Positions 15,138-23,866 of a DNA stretch of 48,165 bases are shown here, piece after piece. Numbering within the stretch: position 1 is the first letter of the stretch; each line of letters starts with the position of its first letter. The position numbers and the translations under genes are program-made. This DNA is from JBELHR01 sp049607205. Its GTDB lineage: Bacteria > Bacteroidota > Bacteroidia > Flavobacteriales > Flavobacteriaceae. The stretch lies in assembly GCA_049607205.1 (NCBI GenBank), contig JBMYWH010000017.1, positions 1 through 48,165 of the forward strand. Direction: 5' to 3'. The notes under the pieces were generated by a model. That model was not told where the DNA came from and searched no databases. It saw nothing but the letters and a program-made list of their open reading frames with translations.

Positions 15138-16896
15138 ACAAGGACGTAAATCATTTGATAAAGGAGTATTTTTAAGGTTAATGGGTTTTGCTCAAAACTA
15201 TAGGTTACGTTTTGTAAATGCAGCAATTGCCGCCTTATTACTGTCAGTAGCTGGTGCTCTTAGACCCTTTTTGTTTATTAAGACGGTAGACGATAATATT
15301 CAGCTTAAGGATGCAGAAGGTCTATTGTATTATGTTCTTTTAATGTTAGGTCTATTACTTTTTGAAGTGCTACTTCAATTTGTATTTATTTATGAGGCAA
15401 ACTGGTTAGGACAGCAGATTATTAAGGATTTGCGTACTAAGGTTTTTGCTCATGTTGTACGTTTCAAAATGGCCTATTTAAACAATTCAAGCGTGGGGAA
15501 ACTCGTTACACGAATTGTATCAGACACAGAAACCATAGCAAGTTTTTTCTCCCAAGGTCTTTTTATGATCATTAGTGATTTACTAAAGATGATCGTGATC
15601 TCAGGACTTATGATTTATAAGAACTGGCAGCTCTCTCTTATCGCATTTGCAGTAATGCCGGTGATGTTATATGCGACTCAAATCTTTCAGAGGTATATGA
15701 AAAAGGCCTTTCAAGAGGTACGTGTACAGGTTGCGAATTTAAATTCTTTTGTGCAGGAGCGCGTAACGGGTATGAAGATTGTTCAACTTTTCAGTCGTGA
15801 GCAGCAGGAATATAAAAACTTCATAGAGATCAACGAAAAGCACAAAAATGCGCATATTAAGACCGTCCTTTATAATTCAATCTTCTTTCCTGTAGCTGAG
15901 ATTCTTTCGGCTTTAGCCATAGGACTTTTAGTGTGGTATGGAGGTTTAAATGCGGCTCAAGATGGTTCAGTTCAGATTGGGGAAATTATGGGGTTCATCA
16001 TGATGGCTCAGATGCTCTACCGTCCATTGCGTCAGATAGCGGATAAATTTAATTCCCTTCAAATGGGAATGGTTGCAGGTGATCGTGTTTTCAAGATCAT
16101 CGATACGGATAGCTCAATTTCAGATCGTGGTACTGAGGTATTAACCGAGGCACATGGTGAAATAGAATTCAAAGATGTCAAATTCTCATATATTCCAGAT
16201 GAGTTGGTGCTTAGAGGGATTTCCTTTAAGCTTAAACCAGGTGAAACTGTAGCCATAGTTGGTGCCACGGGTGCTGGTAAATCTACCATTATCAATCTAA
16301 TCAACCGTTTCTATGAAATTGACTCTGGAGATATCATGATGGATGGTAGAAATGTCAAAGACTATAGCTTGAGAAGTTTAAGAGATCAAGTTGGGGTTGT
16401 CCTTCAAGATGTCTTTTTGTTTTCGGATACAATTTTAAACAATATCACCTTAGGTAAAGGGGATGTTTCAAGAGAAGAGGTAATTGACGCCGCCAAGAAA
16501 ATTGGTATCCATGACTTTATTATGAGTTTACCGGACAATTACGATTATAATGTTAAAGAGAGGGGAGCTATGCTTTCCGCTGGTCAGAGACAGCTTATTG
16601 CATTTTTAAGAGTTTATGTAAGTAATCCGGGAGTCTTGATTTTAGATGAGGCCACCTCCTCTGTAGATGCCTACTCTGAGCATTTAATTCAATTGGCAAC
16701 AGATACTCTAACACAGGATAGAACTTCAATTGTGATTGCCCACCGTCTTGCCACTGTGAAAAAGGCAGACCGTATTATTGTACTGGATAAAGGAGAGATC
16801 GTAGAACAAGGGAATCATTCTGACTTATTGAAGATTGAGAAAGGATTTTATAGAAATCTTTACGATCAACAGTTTGCCATGGAGCAGGCCTCTTAG
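15127..16896 (+). CDS. ABC exporter, fused permease-ATPase (MsbA-like)
   Basis: A 589-residue half-transporter that should act as a homodimer in the inner membrane. Six membrane helices fill residues 20-300, with the intracellular-loop motif 'SVGKLVTRIVSDTETI'. The ATPase domain (about 345-585) has Walker A GATGAGKST at 379, a Q-loop (VVLQDVFLF), signature LSAGQRQ near 482 (Ala in place of the usual first Gly), Walker B VLILDEATSS and the H-loop AHRLATVKKAD. The substrate could be lipid A-core, as for MsbA, or a drug; sequence does not decide. Coupled to truA and ends 4 nt inside the convergent cdaA. Confidence 0.92.
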   Translation: MESKQGRKSFDKGVFLRLMGFAQNYRLRFVNAAIAALLLSVAGALRPFLFIKTVDDNIQLKDAEGLLYYVLLMLGLLLFEVLLQFVFIYEANWLGQQIIKDLRTKVFAHVVRFKMAYLNNSSVGKLVTRIVSDTETIASFFSQGLFMIISDLLKMIVISGLMIYKNWQLSLIAFAVMPVMLYATQIFQRYMKKAFQEVRVQVANLNSFVQERVTGMKIVQLFSREQQEYKNFIEINEKHKNAHIKTVLYNSIFFPVAEILSALAIGLLVWYGGLNAAQDGSVQIGEIMGFIMMAQMLYRPLRQIADKFNSLQMGMVAGDRVFKIIDTDSSISDRGTEVLTEAHGEIEFKDVKFSYIPDELVLRGISFKLKPGETVAIVGATGAGKSTIINLINRFYEIDSGDIMMDGRNVKDYSLRSLRDQVGVVLQDVFLFSDTILNNITLGKGDVSREEVIDAAKKIGIHDFIMSLPDNYDYNVKERGAMLSAGQRQLIAFLRVYVSNPGVLILDEATSSVDAYSEHLIQLATDTLTQDRTSIVIAHRLATVKKADRIIVLDKGEIVEQGNHSDLLKIEKGFYRNLYDQQFAMEQAS

Positions 16897-17663
16897 ACTA
16901 ATTCCGTTTTTATCTTTTCTAAAAGATCAGAAGGAGATTTATAAAGCATAAATTCTCCATCCTTAATATAAGAAATTTCACCAGTTTCTTCAGAAACCGT
17001 TAGACAGATGCAATCTGTTCTTTCGGTGATTCCTATGGCTGCACGATGTCTTAAGCCAAATCGAGCTGGTAATTGCTTATTCGATAAGGGGAATACACAA
17101 CGTGCCGCTGTAATATGATTTTCTTGAATGATAATGGCTCCATCATGCAATGGACTGTTCTTGAAAAAGATACTTTCAATAATAGGTGGATTAATCTCAA
17201 GATTCATAAGGTCTCCACTTTCTTTGACGAAGTCTAGTTTATTGTTTCGTTCTATGGCAATTAAAGCACCAGTTTTTGATTTGGACAAGGTGACAACAGC
17301 TTCAATAAGACCTTCAATGTCATCCTGAGCACTAATTTCCGTGCGCAAAAACTTCAACTGAGAAAAGAAACCATTTCTGCTGGAAAATTTGGTAGAACCA
17401 AGCATCAAGAGAAATTTTCGCATCTCTGGCTGAAATACTACAATTAAAGCTATAGATCCCACTCCCATAAAACCTCCCAAAATATTGGATAGAAGTTCCA
17501 TTTTTAAAGCTTTAGTAACTTGCCAAATCAGCAGAAGGATGGTGATCCCAATAAAGATATTTATAGCTACAGTACCTTTTAAAAGTTTGTATACATAATA
17601 GAGCAAGATGGCTACTAGAAGTATATCAATAAAGTCAATAAAGGAGAAGTTTAGAAAATCCAA
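16893..17663 (-). CDS. cdaA: diadenylate cyclase CdaA
   Basis: Makes cyclic di-AMP from two ATP. The 256-residue protein has three N-terminal membrane helices (about 8-75), then the DAC domain with LHDGAIII (DGA, about 173-175) and GLRHRAAIGI (RHR, about 204-206), the two motifs that bind ATP and metal. This layout is the CdaA/DacA class, as in Firmicutes, but no cdaR-like gene follows. It is the last gene of a leftward set with a LOG protein, folP and a lipoprotein; folP-cdaA proximity is common in Bacteroidota. Its stop overlaps that of the convergent ABC gene by 4 bp. Confidence 0.95.
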   Translation of the reverse strand: MDFLNFSFIDFIDILLVAILLYYVYKLLKGTVAINIFIGITILLLIWQVTKALKMELLSNILGGFMGVGSIALIVVFQPEMRKFLLMLGSTKFSSRNGFFSQLKFLRTEISAQDDIEGLIEAVVTLSKSKTGALIAIERNNKLDFVKESGDLMNLEINPPIIESIFFKNSPLHDGAIIIQENHITAARCVFPLSNKQLPARFGLRHRAAIGITERTDCICLTVSEETGEISYIKDGEFMLYKSPSDLLEKIKTELV

Positions 17664-17686
17664 TCTTAGTGTTTTAAGTAAATATA

Positions 17687-18256
17687 CTAATTTTTAACAA
17701 GCTCTTCTGAGCTTTGTAAATAATAGGTTTGGGCAGACTGATCAATTAATTTTGATTTGAATTTGACATAGCCGTCATAGGTCATGTCCTTGGAAATTAA
17801 AAGCTTCCAATCTTCTTGAAAATTGGGTAGAGAATCCGAAGGTATTTTAAATTCAGGGAGATCTTTTTCTGTATTCTCATAATTAATATGAGAAATAGGA
17901 AGGGTCTGAACTGCTTGATACTCCGGGTTCATATAAGAAAGAAAGTTAATTGCATCAGCATTGCTGTGCATACTCTTCTTATGTCTTTTTTGATAGACTT
18001 CAACCAATAGGGGATAAACCTGTTCCATTGTTAAGTGTTTATCTATATTTAGGACCCAATCCGTAGTTGAAATTCTATTTTTTTGATTCATCACAGCCTG
18101 AGCATCCTGATTGAAGATCCAAATCTGGGAATTGTCGTATAAGGTGTCTTGTACACCGACAAAATTACTTAGGGGAAGTTGAACTTGCTTGTTAGAGCAT
18201 GAGCTTAAGACTCCTAAAATTAGGGTGAGGGATACTATGAAATTATGCTTGTTCAT
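17687..18256 (-). CDS. lipoprotein of unknown function, folP-cdaA operon
   Basis: A 189-residue lipoprotein. Residues 1-19 are a signal peptide with lipobox LSSC (Cys20). The mature part has no motif I know; it contains 'VLNIDKHLTMEQVYPLLVEVYQKRH' and a C-terminal helix-rich region. It overlaps folP by 14 nt and lies 23 nt before cdaA, so it is co-transcribed with both. Its role is unknown; the neighbour pair hints at envelope or c-di-AMP-linked physiology only by position. Confidence 0.72.
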   Translation of the reverse strand: MNKHNFIVSLTLILGVLSSCSNKQVQLPLSNFVGVQDTLYDNSQIWIFNQDAQAVMNQKNRISTTDWVLNIDKHLTMEQVYPLLVEVYQKRHKKSMHSNADAINFLSYMNPEYQAVQTLPISHINYENTEKDLPEFKIPSDSLPNFQEDWKLLISKDMTYDGYVKFKSKLIDQSAQTYYLQSSEELVKN

Positions 18257-19076
18257 GAGTTAATTCAAATATAGTTATAGCTTGTTTTGCCTCTTTAACA
18301 TCGTGTACTCTTAAAATTTGAGCACCTTTATTCAAGGCCATCATATGTGCCGCTGTAGTTGCGTTTAAGGCTTCTTGTGGTGGGATATTAAGAGGTTTAT
18401 ACAACATCGATTTCCTAGATAGTCCTATGAGCATAGGGAGGTCTAAATGTTGAAAGACATCGAGTTCTGCGAGAATTTGATAATTGTGTTCTAAGGTCTT
18501 CCCGAACCCAAAACCTGGATCAATAATTAAATCATTTAACCCCAATTGAAAGAGTTGGTTTCTGATTTCTGAGAAGTAATATAAAAGTTCTTCAGTGATA
18601 TTCTTATACTCAGGATTATCTTGCATATTCTCTGGTCTTCCTTGCATGTGCATGGCGATATAAGGAACCTGCATTTCAGCAACGGTATCAAACATCAAAG
18701 GGTCTAAGCTCCCAGCCGAAATATCATTAATTATAGAAGCTCCTTTCTCCACGGCTTTCTCGGCTACTTTTGAACGGAAGGTGTCTACTGAAATAATTGC
18801 CTTAGGATATTTACTATGAATGAGTTCTAAGGCAGGTACTAGTCTTTTTAATTCTTCTTCTTCTGATACATGCTTGGCTCCAGGCCTAGAAGAGTAGGCT
18901 CCTAAATCTAAAATATCAGCACCTTGTGAAATAAGTAAATCTGCACGACTCAAAACCTCTTGTTGATTCTCGTAGCGGCCTCCATCAAAAAAGGAGTCTG
19001 GGGTCAAGTTGAGAATCCCCATGATCTTAGGACGATTTAATTCCAGCAATGTTCCTCTACAATTAATGCTTTCCAT
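18243..19076 (-). CDS. folP: dihydropteroate synthase
   Basis: Joins 4-aminobenzoate to the pterin pyrophosphate in folate synthesis; the sulfonamide target. The 277-residue TIM barrel has the N-terminal signature MGILNLTPDSFFDGG, GADILDLGAYSSRPG, the central INDISAGS and MHMQGRPENMQ segments, and DPGFGFGKTLEHNYQIL. All substrate-binding motifs are present and the length is normal. It overlaps the LOG gene upstream by 14 nt and the lipoprotein gene downstream by 14 nt. Confidence 0.97.
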   Translation of the reverse strand: MESINCRGTLLELNRPKIMGILNLTPDSFFDGGRYENQQEVLSRADLLISQGADILDLGAYSSRPGAKHVSEEEELKRLVPALELIHSKYPKAIISVDTFRSKVAEKAVEKGASIINDISAGSLDPLMFDTVAEMQVPYIAMHMQGRPENMQDNPEYKNITEELLYYFSEIRNQLFQLGLNDLIIDPGFGFGKTLEHNYQILAELDVFQHLDLPMLIGLSRKSMLYKPLNIPPQEALNATTAAHMMALNKGAQILRVHDVKEAKQAITIFELTHEQA

Positions 19077-19656
19077 CTCGTACCGTTGTATTGATAACTT
19101 TAGTCACTTTAGGGGCCTTATAGGAGTTCATTTTCTCCATAAGCACATCTAAATCCTCTTCAAGGATAATCATGTCTCTATTAATGGGCTTTAAGAATCC
19201 TTCGTGAACCATGTGATCCAATTGACTCATTAATCCATCATAAAAGCCTCTAGTGTTCAGGAAGCCAACAGGCTTTTGCTCTATGCCAAGCTGTCCCATG
19301 GTCAAGGCTTCAAATATCTCATCTAAGGTTCCGAAACCTCCAGCTAAAGCTATGTAGCCATCGCATTTCTGACTCATGATCACTTTGCGCTCGCTCATGG
19401 TCTCGGTATAAATCATCTCACTAATCCCAGGATGTTCTACCTCTTCGTGTTTCAGTAAGTGTGGGATCACTCCAATCACCCGACCCTGATGGGCTAGAAT
19501 TTCGTCAGCAATCACGCCCATAATTCCAATTTTCCCACCTCCATAGATGAGTTCTATCTCATTTTGAGCCATGATTTTACCAAGTTTCTGGGCCTCTTCA
19601 GTATAGACCTTGGAGTGTCCTTTACTCGCTCCACAAAAAACCGCAAGTCGTTTCAT
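19063..19656 (-). CDS. LOG family protein (TIGR00730-type phosphoribohydrolase)
   Basis: A 197-residue Rossmann-fold protein. Family members release the base from nucleoside 5'-monophosphates (cytokinin ribotides in plants; AMP or others in bacteria). Visible motifs are VFCGASKG at the start, YGGGKIGIMGVIADE, and AGGFGTLDE, where family members usually have PGGxGTxxE; here the proline is alanine. I use ATG 19656, which begins MKRLAVFCGAS; a longer frame reaches 19731 but would overlap the divergent DUF1599 gene. It is the first gene of the leftward folP set. Confidence 0.88.
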   Translation of the reverse strand: MKRLAVFCGASKGHSKVYTEEAQKLGKIMAQNEIELIYGGGKIGIMGVIADEILAHQGRVIGVIPHLLKHEEVEHPGISEMIYTETMSERKVIMSQKCDGYIALAGGFGTLDEIFEALTMGQLGIEQKPVGFLNTRGFYDGLMSQLDHMVHEGFLKPINRDMIILEEDLDVLMEKMNSYKAPKVTKVINTTVRDGKH

Positions 19657-19715
19657 GAAAAAGATTTTTTTGTTCTTAAAATTTATTCGAAATTTACGGA
19701 AATAATTAGACCTAG

Positions 19716-20252
19716 ATGCAAGATACTTCAAAACAATACGATCAAGTTATAAACCTATGTAGAGGTTTGTTTGAAAAGAAAATGAAAGATTATTCAAGTG
19801 CTTGGAGGATTTTGAGATTGCCATCTTTGACTGATCAGATTTTCATTAAGGCTCAGCGAATTAGACAACTTCAAGAATCAGAGGTTCGCAAGGTGGATGA
19901 AGGGGAGAAGTCGGAATTCATAGGGATTATTAATTATTCAATCATGGCTCTGGTACAAATCGAACTTGGAGTGGTAGAAACTCCAGATTTATCGGTTGAT
20001 GAGGCCTTAGTGTTGTATGATAAGCACGCTGCAGAAACCAAAGCTTTGATGGAAAAGAAAAATCATGATTACGGAGAAGCTTGGAGGGAGATGAGAGTGA
20101 GTTCTTTGACCGATTTGATTCTTCAGAAATTATTGAGAGTCAAACAAATAGAAGATAATAAAGGGAAAACGCTAGTTTCAGAGGGAATTGATGCGAATTA
20201 TCAAGACATGTTGAATTATGCGGTATTTGCATTAATATTAATGGAAGAATAG
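19716..20252 (+). CDS. DUF1599 (nucleotide modification-associated) protein
   Basis: A 178-residue cytoplasmic protein of the DUF1599 family, common in Bacteroidota. It is made of two similar halves: a segment with K-x2-DYSSAWRILRLPSLTDQ at about residues 23-45 recurs as K-x2-DYGEAWREMRVSSLTDL at about 117-139, each followed by a helix with K and R (KAQRIRQL / KLLRVKQI). The family has been linked by profile similarity to nucleotide-modification proteins, but no activity is established as far as I know. It is followed with no gap by the BT_3928-like gene, the usual partner. Confidence 0.85.
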   Translation: MQDTSKQYDQVINLCRGLFEKKMKDYSSAWRILRLPSLTDQIFIKAQRIRQLQESEVRKVDEGEKSEFIGIINYSIMALVQIELGVVETPDLSVDEALVLYDKHAAETKALMEKKNHDYGEAWREMRVSSLTDLILQKLLRVKQIEDNKGKTLVSEGIDANYQDMLNYAVFALILMEE

Positions 20253-21218
20253 ATGAAGATTTTAGTTCAATTATTACGTGTATTTGTAGGTGTTACTTTT
20301 GTTTTTTCAGGTTTTGTTAAGTTGATTGATCCCTTGGGATCTGCCTATAAATTTGAAGAGTATTTTTCTGAAGGGGTTCTGAATATGGAGTTTTTGATTC
20401 CTTATGCCTTGCCGTTTTCGATAGTCCTAATTACCGTAGAGTTTTTGTTGGGGATTAATTTATTAGCAGGATGGAAATCTAAGTTTACCACATGGAGTCT
20501 TCTTGGAATCATGTTGGTGTTTTTGTTTCTGACTTGGTATTCGGCATACTATGATAAGGTTACTGATTGTGGTTGTTTCGGAGATGCTGTGAAACTATCC
20601 ACTTGGGGAACTTTTTATAAAAACGTGGTCTTAGTAATAATGGTTCTGATTCTTGTTTGGAAGCATGAATATATTTTACCAATTCTCAAACGTGAGTCAT
20701 GGATGGGATGGATTCCTTTTAGTGGCTTGGTGTTTTGTCTATTGATTACTTATCATGTTTTATTGCATTTGCCAATTATCGATTTCAGACCTTATGCTAT
20801 TGGGAAAAATATTGCTCAAGGAATGGAAACTTATGATGAAGACGGAGTGCCTTTAGTACATGATTTTTCTTTAGAGTCTCCTAATGAAGATTTAACAGAG
20901 GAATTATTAAGTGCTGATAAGGTGGTGCTATTTATCAGTTATGACTTGAGTATTTCTGACGAAAATGGATTTGTGGCTTCTAAGGTTTTGGCTGATGAGG
21001 CCCTTGAAAAAGGCTATAGAGTTTACGGTGTTTCTGCTGATTCAGATGCTGCTTTAGCAAAAATCAAAGAACGATTCAATCTGCCTTATGATTTCTTGTT
21101 TTGTGATGCCACAACCTTGAAAACTATAGTGAGATCCAATCCTGGTATTGTGATTTTGAACCGAGGAACTGTTAGTCAGAAAAAAGCTTGGAGAGACTAT
21201 CAGGAGATTGAACTTTAA
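20253..21218 (+). CDS. DoxX/BT_3928-like membrane protein with thioredoxin-like domain
   Basis: A 321-residue protein. The N-terminal half has four DoxX/MauE-like helices (residues 5-160) with the conserved 'FSGFVKLIDPLGSAYKFEEYF' and DCGCFGDAVKLS segments, whose two close cysteines are typical of the family. A fifth helix lies at about 150-172. The C-terminal part (about 215-321) has a thioredoxin/peroxiredoxin-like pattern without a CxxC active site. A redox role in the envelope is likely but unproven. It starts directly after the DUF1599 stop, and its stop overlaps the convergent DUF1684 gene by 4 bp. Confidence 0.85.
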   Translation: MKILVQLLRVFVGVTFVFSGFVKLIDPLGSAYKFEEYFSEGVLNMEFLIPYALPFSIVLITVEFLLGINLLAGWKSKFTTWSLLGIMLVFLFLTWYSAYYDKVTDCGCFGDAVKLSTWGTFYKNVVLVIMVLILVWKHEYILPILKRESWMGWIPFSGLVFCLLITYHVLLHLPIIDFRPYAIGKNIAQGMETYDEDGVPLVHDFSLESPNEDLTEELLSADKVVLFISYDLSISDENGFVASKVLADEALEKGYRVYGVSADSDAALAKIKERFNLPYDFLFCDATTLKTIVRSNPGIVILNRGTVSQKKAWRDYQEIEL

Positions 21219-21814
21219 TGATATTTCTTTACACCAGCGTTTACCGAGACTTCAAGGTTATTTTCTAAAGGAGGGATTGGGCAAGAATAGTCCGGATTAT
21301 ATGCACAGTAAGGGTTATAGGCAAGGTTGAAGTCTACTTCTAGGGTTTTTTGATCTTCGGTAAAGACCTCTAAATCTATATACCTTCCTCCATCATAGGT
21401 TGTAAGTCCATTACTAGCATCTGTGAATGGGAGAAAAATATATTCCTTTAATGTATTGTCTTGTGGCTTGTATAAAGTCAGTTTACAAGGGACTCCTTGC
21501 AGCTGAAAATGTAAATAGGCATATTCCTGATATAAGGGTAAGCGGTCTGTTGTGGTAGGCATAGTGAATATGCGACCGTTATCGATGCGTTCAATACGAG
21601 CTTCTACTTTATAGTTTGGGTCAATTTTAAAAAAGTCTAAATGAGAGAAATTTTGAAGGTCTTCCTTTTTCAAGGGACTTTTCTTGGGGTCATTGAACTC
21701 TAAATTCATTTCATATTGATGCTTCTTGATCTTTTGCTCATAGCTGAGTTTTTCTTCAGATTTACAAGCAGTTAATAGCAGAAATATAATGGGAATTAGA
21801 CTTGTCTTTCTCAT
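21215..21814 (-). CDS. DUF1684 family lipoprotein
   Basis: A 199-residue lipoprotein (signal peptide with LLTAC, Cys17). The mature part follows the DUF1684 pattern: an N-terminal helix ('YEQKIKKHQYEMNLEF'), 'SPLKKEDLQNFSHLDFFKIDPNYKVEA', a middle with 'TYDGGRYIDLEV', and the C-terminal motif DFNLAYNPYCAYNP...SCPIPPLENNL, which is the strongest family signature. No enzymatic activity is established for the family. It is a single leftward gene, head to head with the MFS gene. Confidence 0.88.
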   Translation of the reverse strand: MRKTSLIPIIFLLLTACKSEEKLSYEQKIKKHQYEMNLEFNDPKKSPLKKEDLQNFSHLDFFKIDPNYKVEARIERIDNGRIFTMPTTTDRLPLYQEYAYLHFQLQGVPCKLTLYKPQDNTLKEYIFLPFTDASNGLTTYDGGRYIDLEVFTEDQKTLEVDFNLAYNPYCAYNPDYSCPIPPLENNLEVSVNAGVKKYH

Positions 21815-21855
21815 GTCAAATGTTGAATTTTAAAAAGTTAAATATAAGAATTAAA

Positions 21856-23058
21856 ATGGGGGCAATATTTCAATTGTATAAAGATAGTTTTTCTGGACTT
21901 TCCAGGGAGGTCTGGTTGCTTTCTCTAGTGACTTTGATCAACAGAGCGGGGACTATGGTGATTCCGTTTTTATCGGTCTATATGATTGTAGATCTTGAAT
22001 TTGATTATTCCCAGACGGGTTGGGTACTTATGAGTTTTGGACTGGGGTCTATGCTAGGTTCTTTCTTAGGAGGAAAACTCTCGGATTGGTTTGGCTTTTA
22101 TCCGGTGATGCTCTGGAGTCTTATCGCTACTGGGATCTGTTTCTTTGTGCTTCAATATTGTACGGATTTCATCTCCTTTTCTATAGGAGTATTTATCTGT
22201 ATGGTGGTTGCGGATACTTTTCGCCCCGCTTTATTTACCTCTTTAGAGGTCTATGCCAAGCCTGAGAATAGGACTCGTTCCTTGAGCTTGATTCGATTGG
22301 CTATTAATTTCGGCTTTTCTCTTGGACCTTTCATAGGAGGTTTGATTATTACAGGAGTGAGTTATACTGGTCTGTTTTATATCGATGCGATTACCTGCGT
22401 TCTCGCGGGCTTGTTTCTATACAAGACCATTCCTTACAGAAGAAGAGCAAAAGTTTCGGAACAAGAAAAACTAATCCCTAAAGGACCCAAGCCTTTCGAG
22501 AACAGAAACTTCATTCTGCTTATGCTAGGTGTTTTTATTATGGCCTTTGTCTTTCTGCAGTTCTTTTCAACTGTACCCTTGTATTTCAAAGAAATCTATG
22601 AGCTCAATGAATTTCAAATAGGCTTGTTAATGACTTTGAATGGTCTGCTGATTGTGCTTTTTGAAATGCCTTTAATTCATAAACTGGATACAGTTGGTAG
22701 GTCTAAGGCTAAATTAATTGCTCTAGCGATCCTCATGATTGCGTTTTCCTATGGTGTATATATAGTTGGATTCGGAATAGGGGTATTGATCATAAGCGTT
22801 GTTTTGATGTCCTTCGGGGAGATGTTGGGTTTTCCTTTTTCGAATTCCTTAGCGATGAACCTCGCGCCTAAAGCTAGGATGGGAGCCTATATGGGAGTCT
22901 ATAGTATGACTTTTTCTGTGGCTCATGTATTGAGCCCAAAACTCGGCTTGGAAATCATCAACCGCTATGGATATACATCGAATTGGATCTTTCTTTTTGT
23001 CATCAGTGTGCTTGGAGCGCTATTAATGTACACCCTAAAAAAAAACCTAGCCGATTAA
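21856..23058 (+). CDS. MFS transporter (drug-efflux type)
   Basis: A 400-residue major facilitator protein with twelve hydrophobic segments in two halves joined by a basic loop near residue 200 (YRRRAKVSEQEK). The loop between helices 2 and 3 has GSFLGGKLSDWFG, the MFS motif A (G-x3-D-x2-G). Motif C-like glycine/proline runs (FSLGPFIGG) fit the drug:H+ antiporter groups, but the substrate is unknown. I use ATG 21856; a longer frame begins at 21802 inside the divergent gene and would add a polar stretch before the first helix. Confidence 0.88.
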   Translation: MGAIFQLYKDSFSGLSREVWLLSLVTLINRAGTMVIPFLSVYMIVDLEFDYSQTGWVLMSFGLGSMLGSFLGGKLSDWFGFYPVMLWSLIATGICFFVLQYCTDFISFSIGVFICMVVADTFRPALFTSLEVYAKPENRTRSLSLIRLAINFGFSLGPFIGGLIITGVSYTGLFYIDAITCVLAGLFLYKTIPYRRRAKVSEQEKLIPKGPKPFENRNFILLMLGVFIMAFVFLQFFSTVPLYFKEIYELNEFQIGLLMTLNGLLIVLFEMPLIHKLDTVGRSKAKLIALAILMIAFSYGVYIVGFGIGVLIISVVLMSFGEMLGFPFSNSLAMNLAPKARMGAYMGVYSMTFSVAHVLSPKLGLEIINRYGYTSNWIFLFVISVLGALLMYTLKKNLAD

Positions 23059-23070
23059 GCTAGGTTTTTT
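23040..23070. terminator. bidirectional terminator between MFS and coiled-coil genes
   Basis: A perfect 12-bp inverted repeat (23040-23051 with 23059-23070, 7-nt loop) has A's on the left and T's on the right. It works for the MFS gene, whose stop codon lies in the loop, and, read leftward, for the coiled-coil gene ending at 23094. Confidence 0.9.
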
Positions 23071-23093
23071 GTTTTATGTAAAATTGTCCCTTC

Positions 23094-23864
23094 TTAAGAG
23101 AACATTTTTTCCATTTTTAGTTTTTCTTCCTCTGCTAAGGCAGCATCAACCAAGATTCTTCCAGAATGCTCATCAATGATGATTTTCTTTCTTGAAGCAA
23201 TTTCTAATTGACGTTGAGGCGGAATTGTAAAGAATGATCCTCCTGAAGCTCCTCTTTCGATAGCAACAACAGCTAAACCATTTTTAACATTAGCACGAAT
23301 TCTTTTGTAAGCTCCTAGTAAGTGACCTTCTAAAGCTTTTCCGAACTCTTCTGATTTTGCAATCAACAAGTTTTCTTCTTCTTCGGTTTCTTTAAGAATA
23401 TCGTTTAATTCAGCTTTTTTATGATCAAGGTGAGTCATTAATCCAGCTTTCTTTTCATCTGTCTTTGCGATAGACTCTTTTTTGTGCTCGATCTTTGCTT
23501 TGTATTCCTTAATACGTTTTTCAGCCAATTGAACTTCTAAATCTTGATATTCGATCTCTTTTGCTAAAGAATCAAACTCACGATTGTTACGAACGTTCTT
23601 TTGTTGCTCTTCGTATTTTTTCTTAAGGTCTCCAGACTCTTTGATTGCTTGTTTCTTATTGCTAATCTCTCCTTCCAATTCAGCAACTTCACTTTCAATT
23701 TTACTTAATCTAGTGTTAAGCCCCTCAATATCGTCTTCTAAATCTTCAACTTCTAATGGAAGCTCACCTCTTACGTTTCTGATTTCGTCGATTCTTGAAT
23801 CGATTAATTGCAGGTCGTATAAGGATCTTAATTTTTCTTCTATACTAAGTTCTTTTTTTGCCAT
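23094..23864 (-). CDS. coiled-coil protein of the C4 zinc-ribbon (CT398-like) family, cysteine-free
   Basis: A 256-residue protein: residues 1-185 are a long charged coiled coil, and the C-terminus (about 195-256) aligns in pattern with the family's zinc ribbon ('GASGGSFFTIPPQRQ...IIIDEHSGRILVD'). In classical members four cysteines bind zinc here; this protein has no cysteine at all, with Ser and Gly or His in those places. The fold may persist without metal. Function in Bacteroidota is unknown. It starts 2 nt after nif3 and shares its promoter. Confidence 0.85.
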   Translation of the reverse strand: MAKKELSIEEKLRSLYDLQLIDSRIDEIRNVRGELPLEVEDLEDDIEGLNTRLSKIESEVAELEGEISNKKQAIKESGDLKKKYEEQQKNVRNNREFDSLAKEIEYQDLEVQLAEKRIKEYKAKIEHKKESIAKTDEKKAGLMTHLDHKKAELNDILKETEEEENLLIAKSEEFGKALEGHLLGAYKRIRANVKNGLAVVAIERGASGGSFFTIPPQRQLEIASRKKIIIDEHSGRILVDAALAEEEKLKMEKMFS

Positions 23865-23866
23865 AT

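Noticed and set aside
23094..23864. Coiled-coil zinc-ribbon gene as a pseudogene because of lost cysteines
   Set aside because: The frame is intact, the rest of the C-terminal pattern is kept and the gene has a terminator and a tight operon link.
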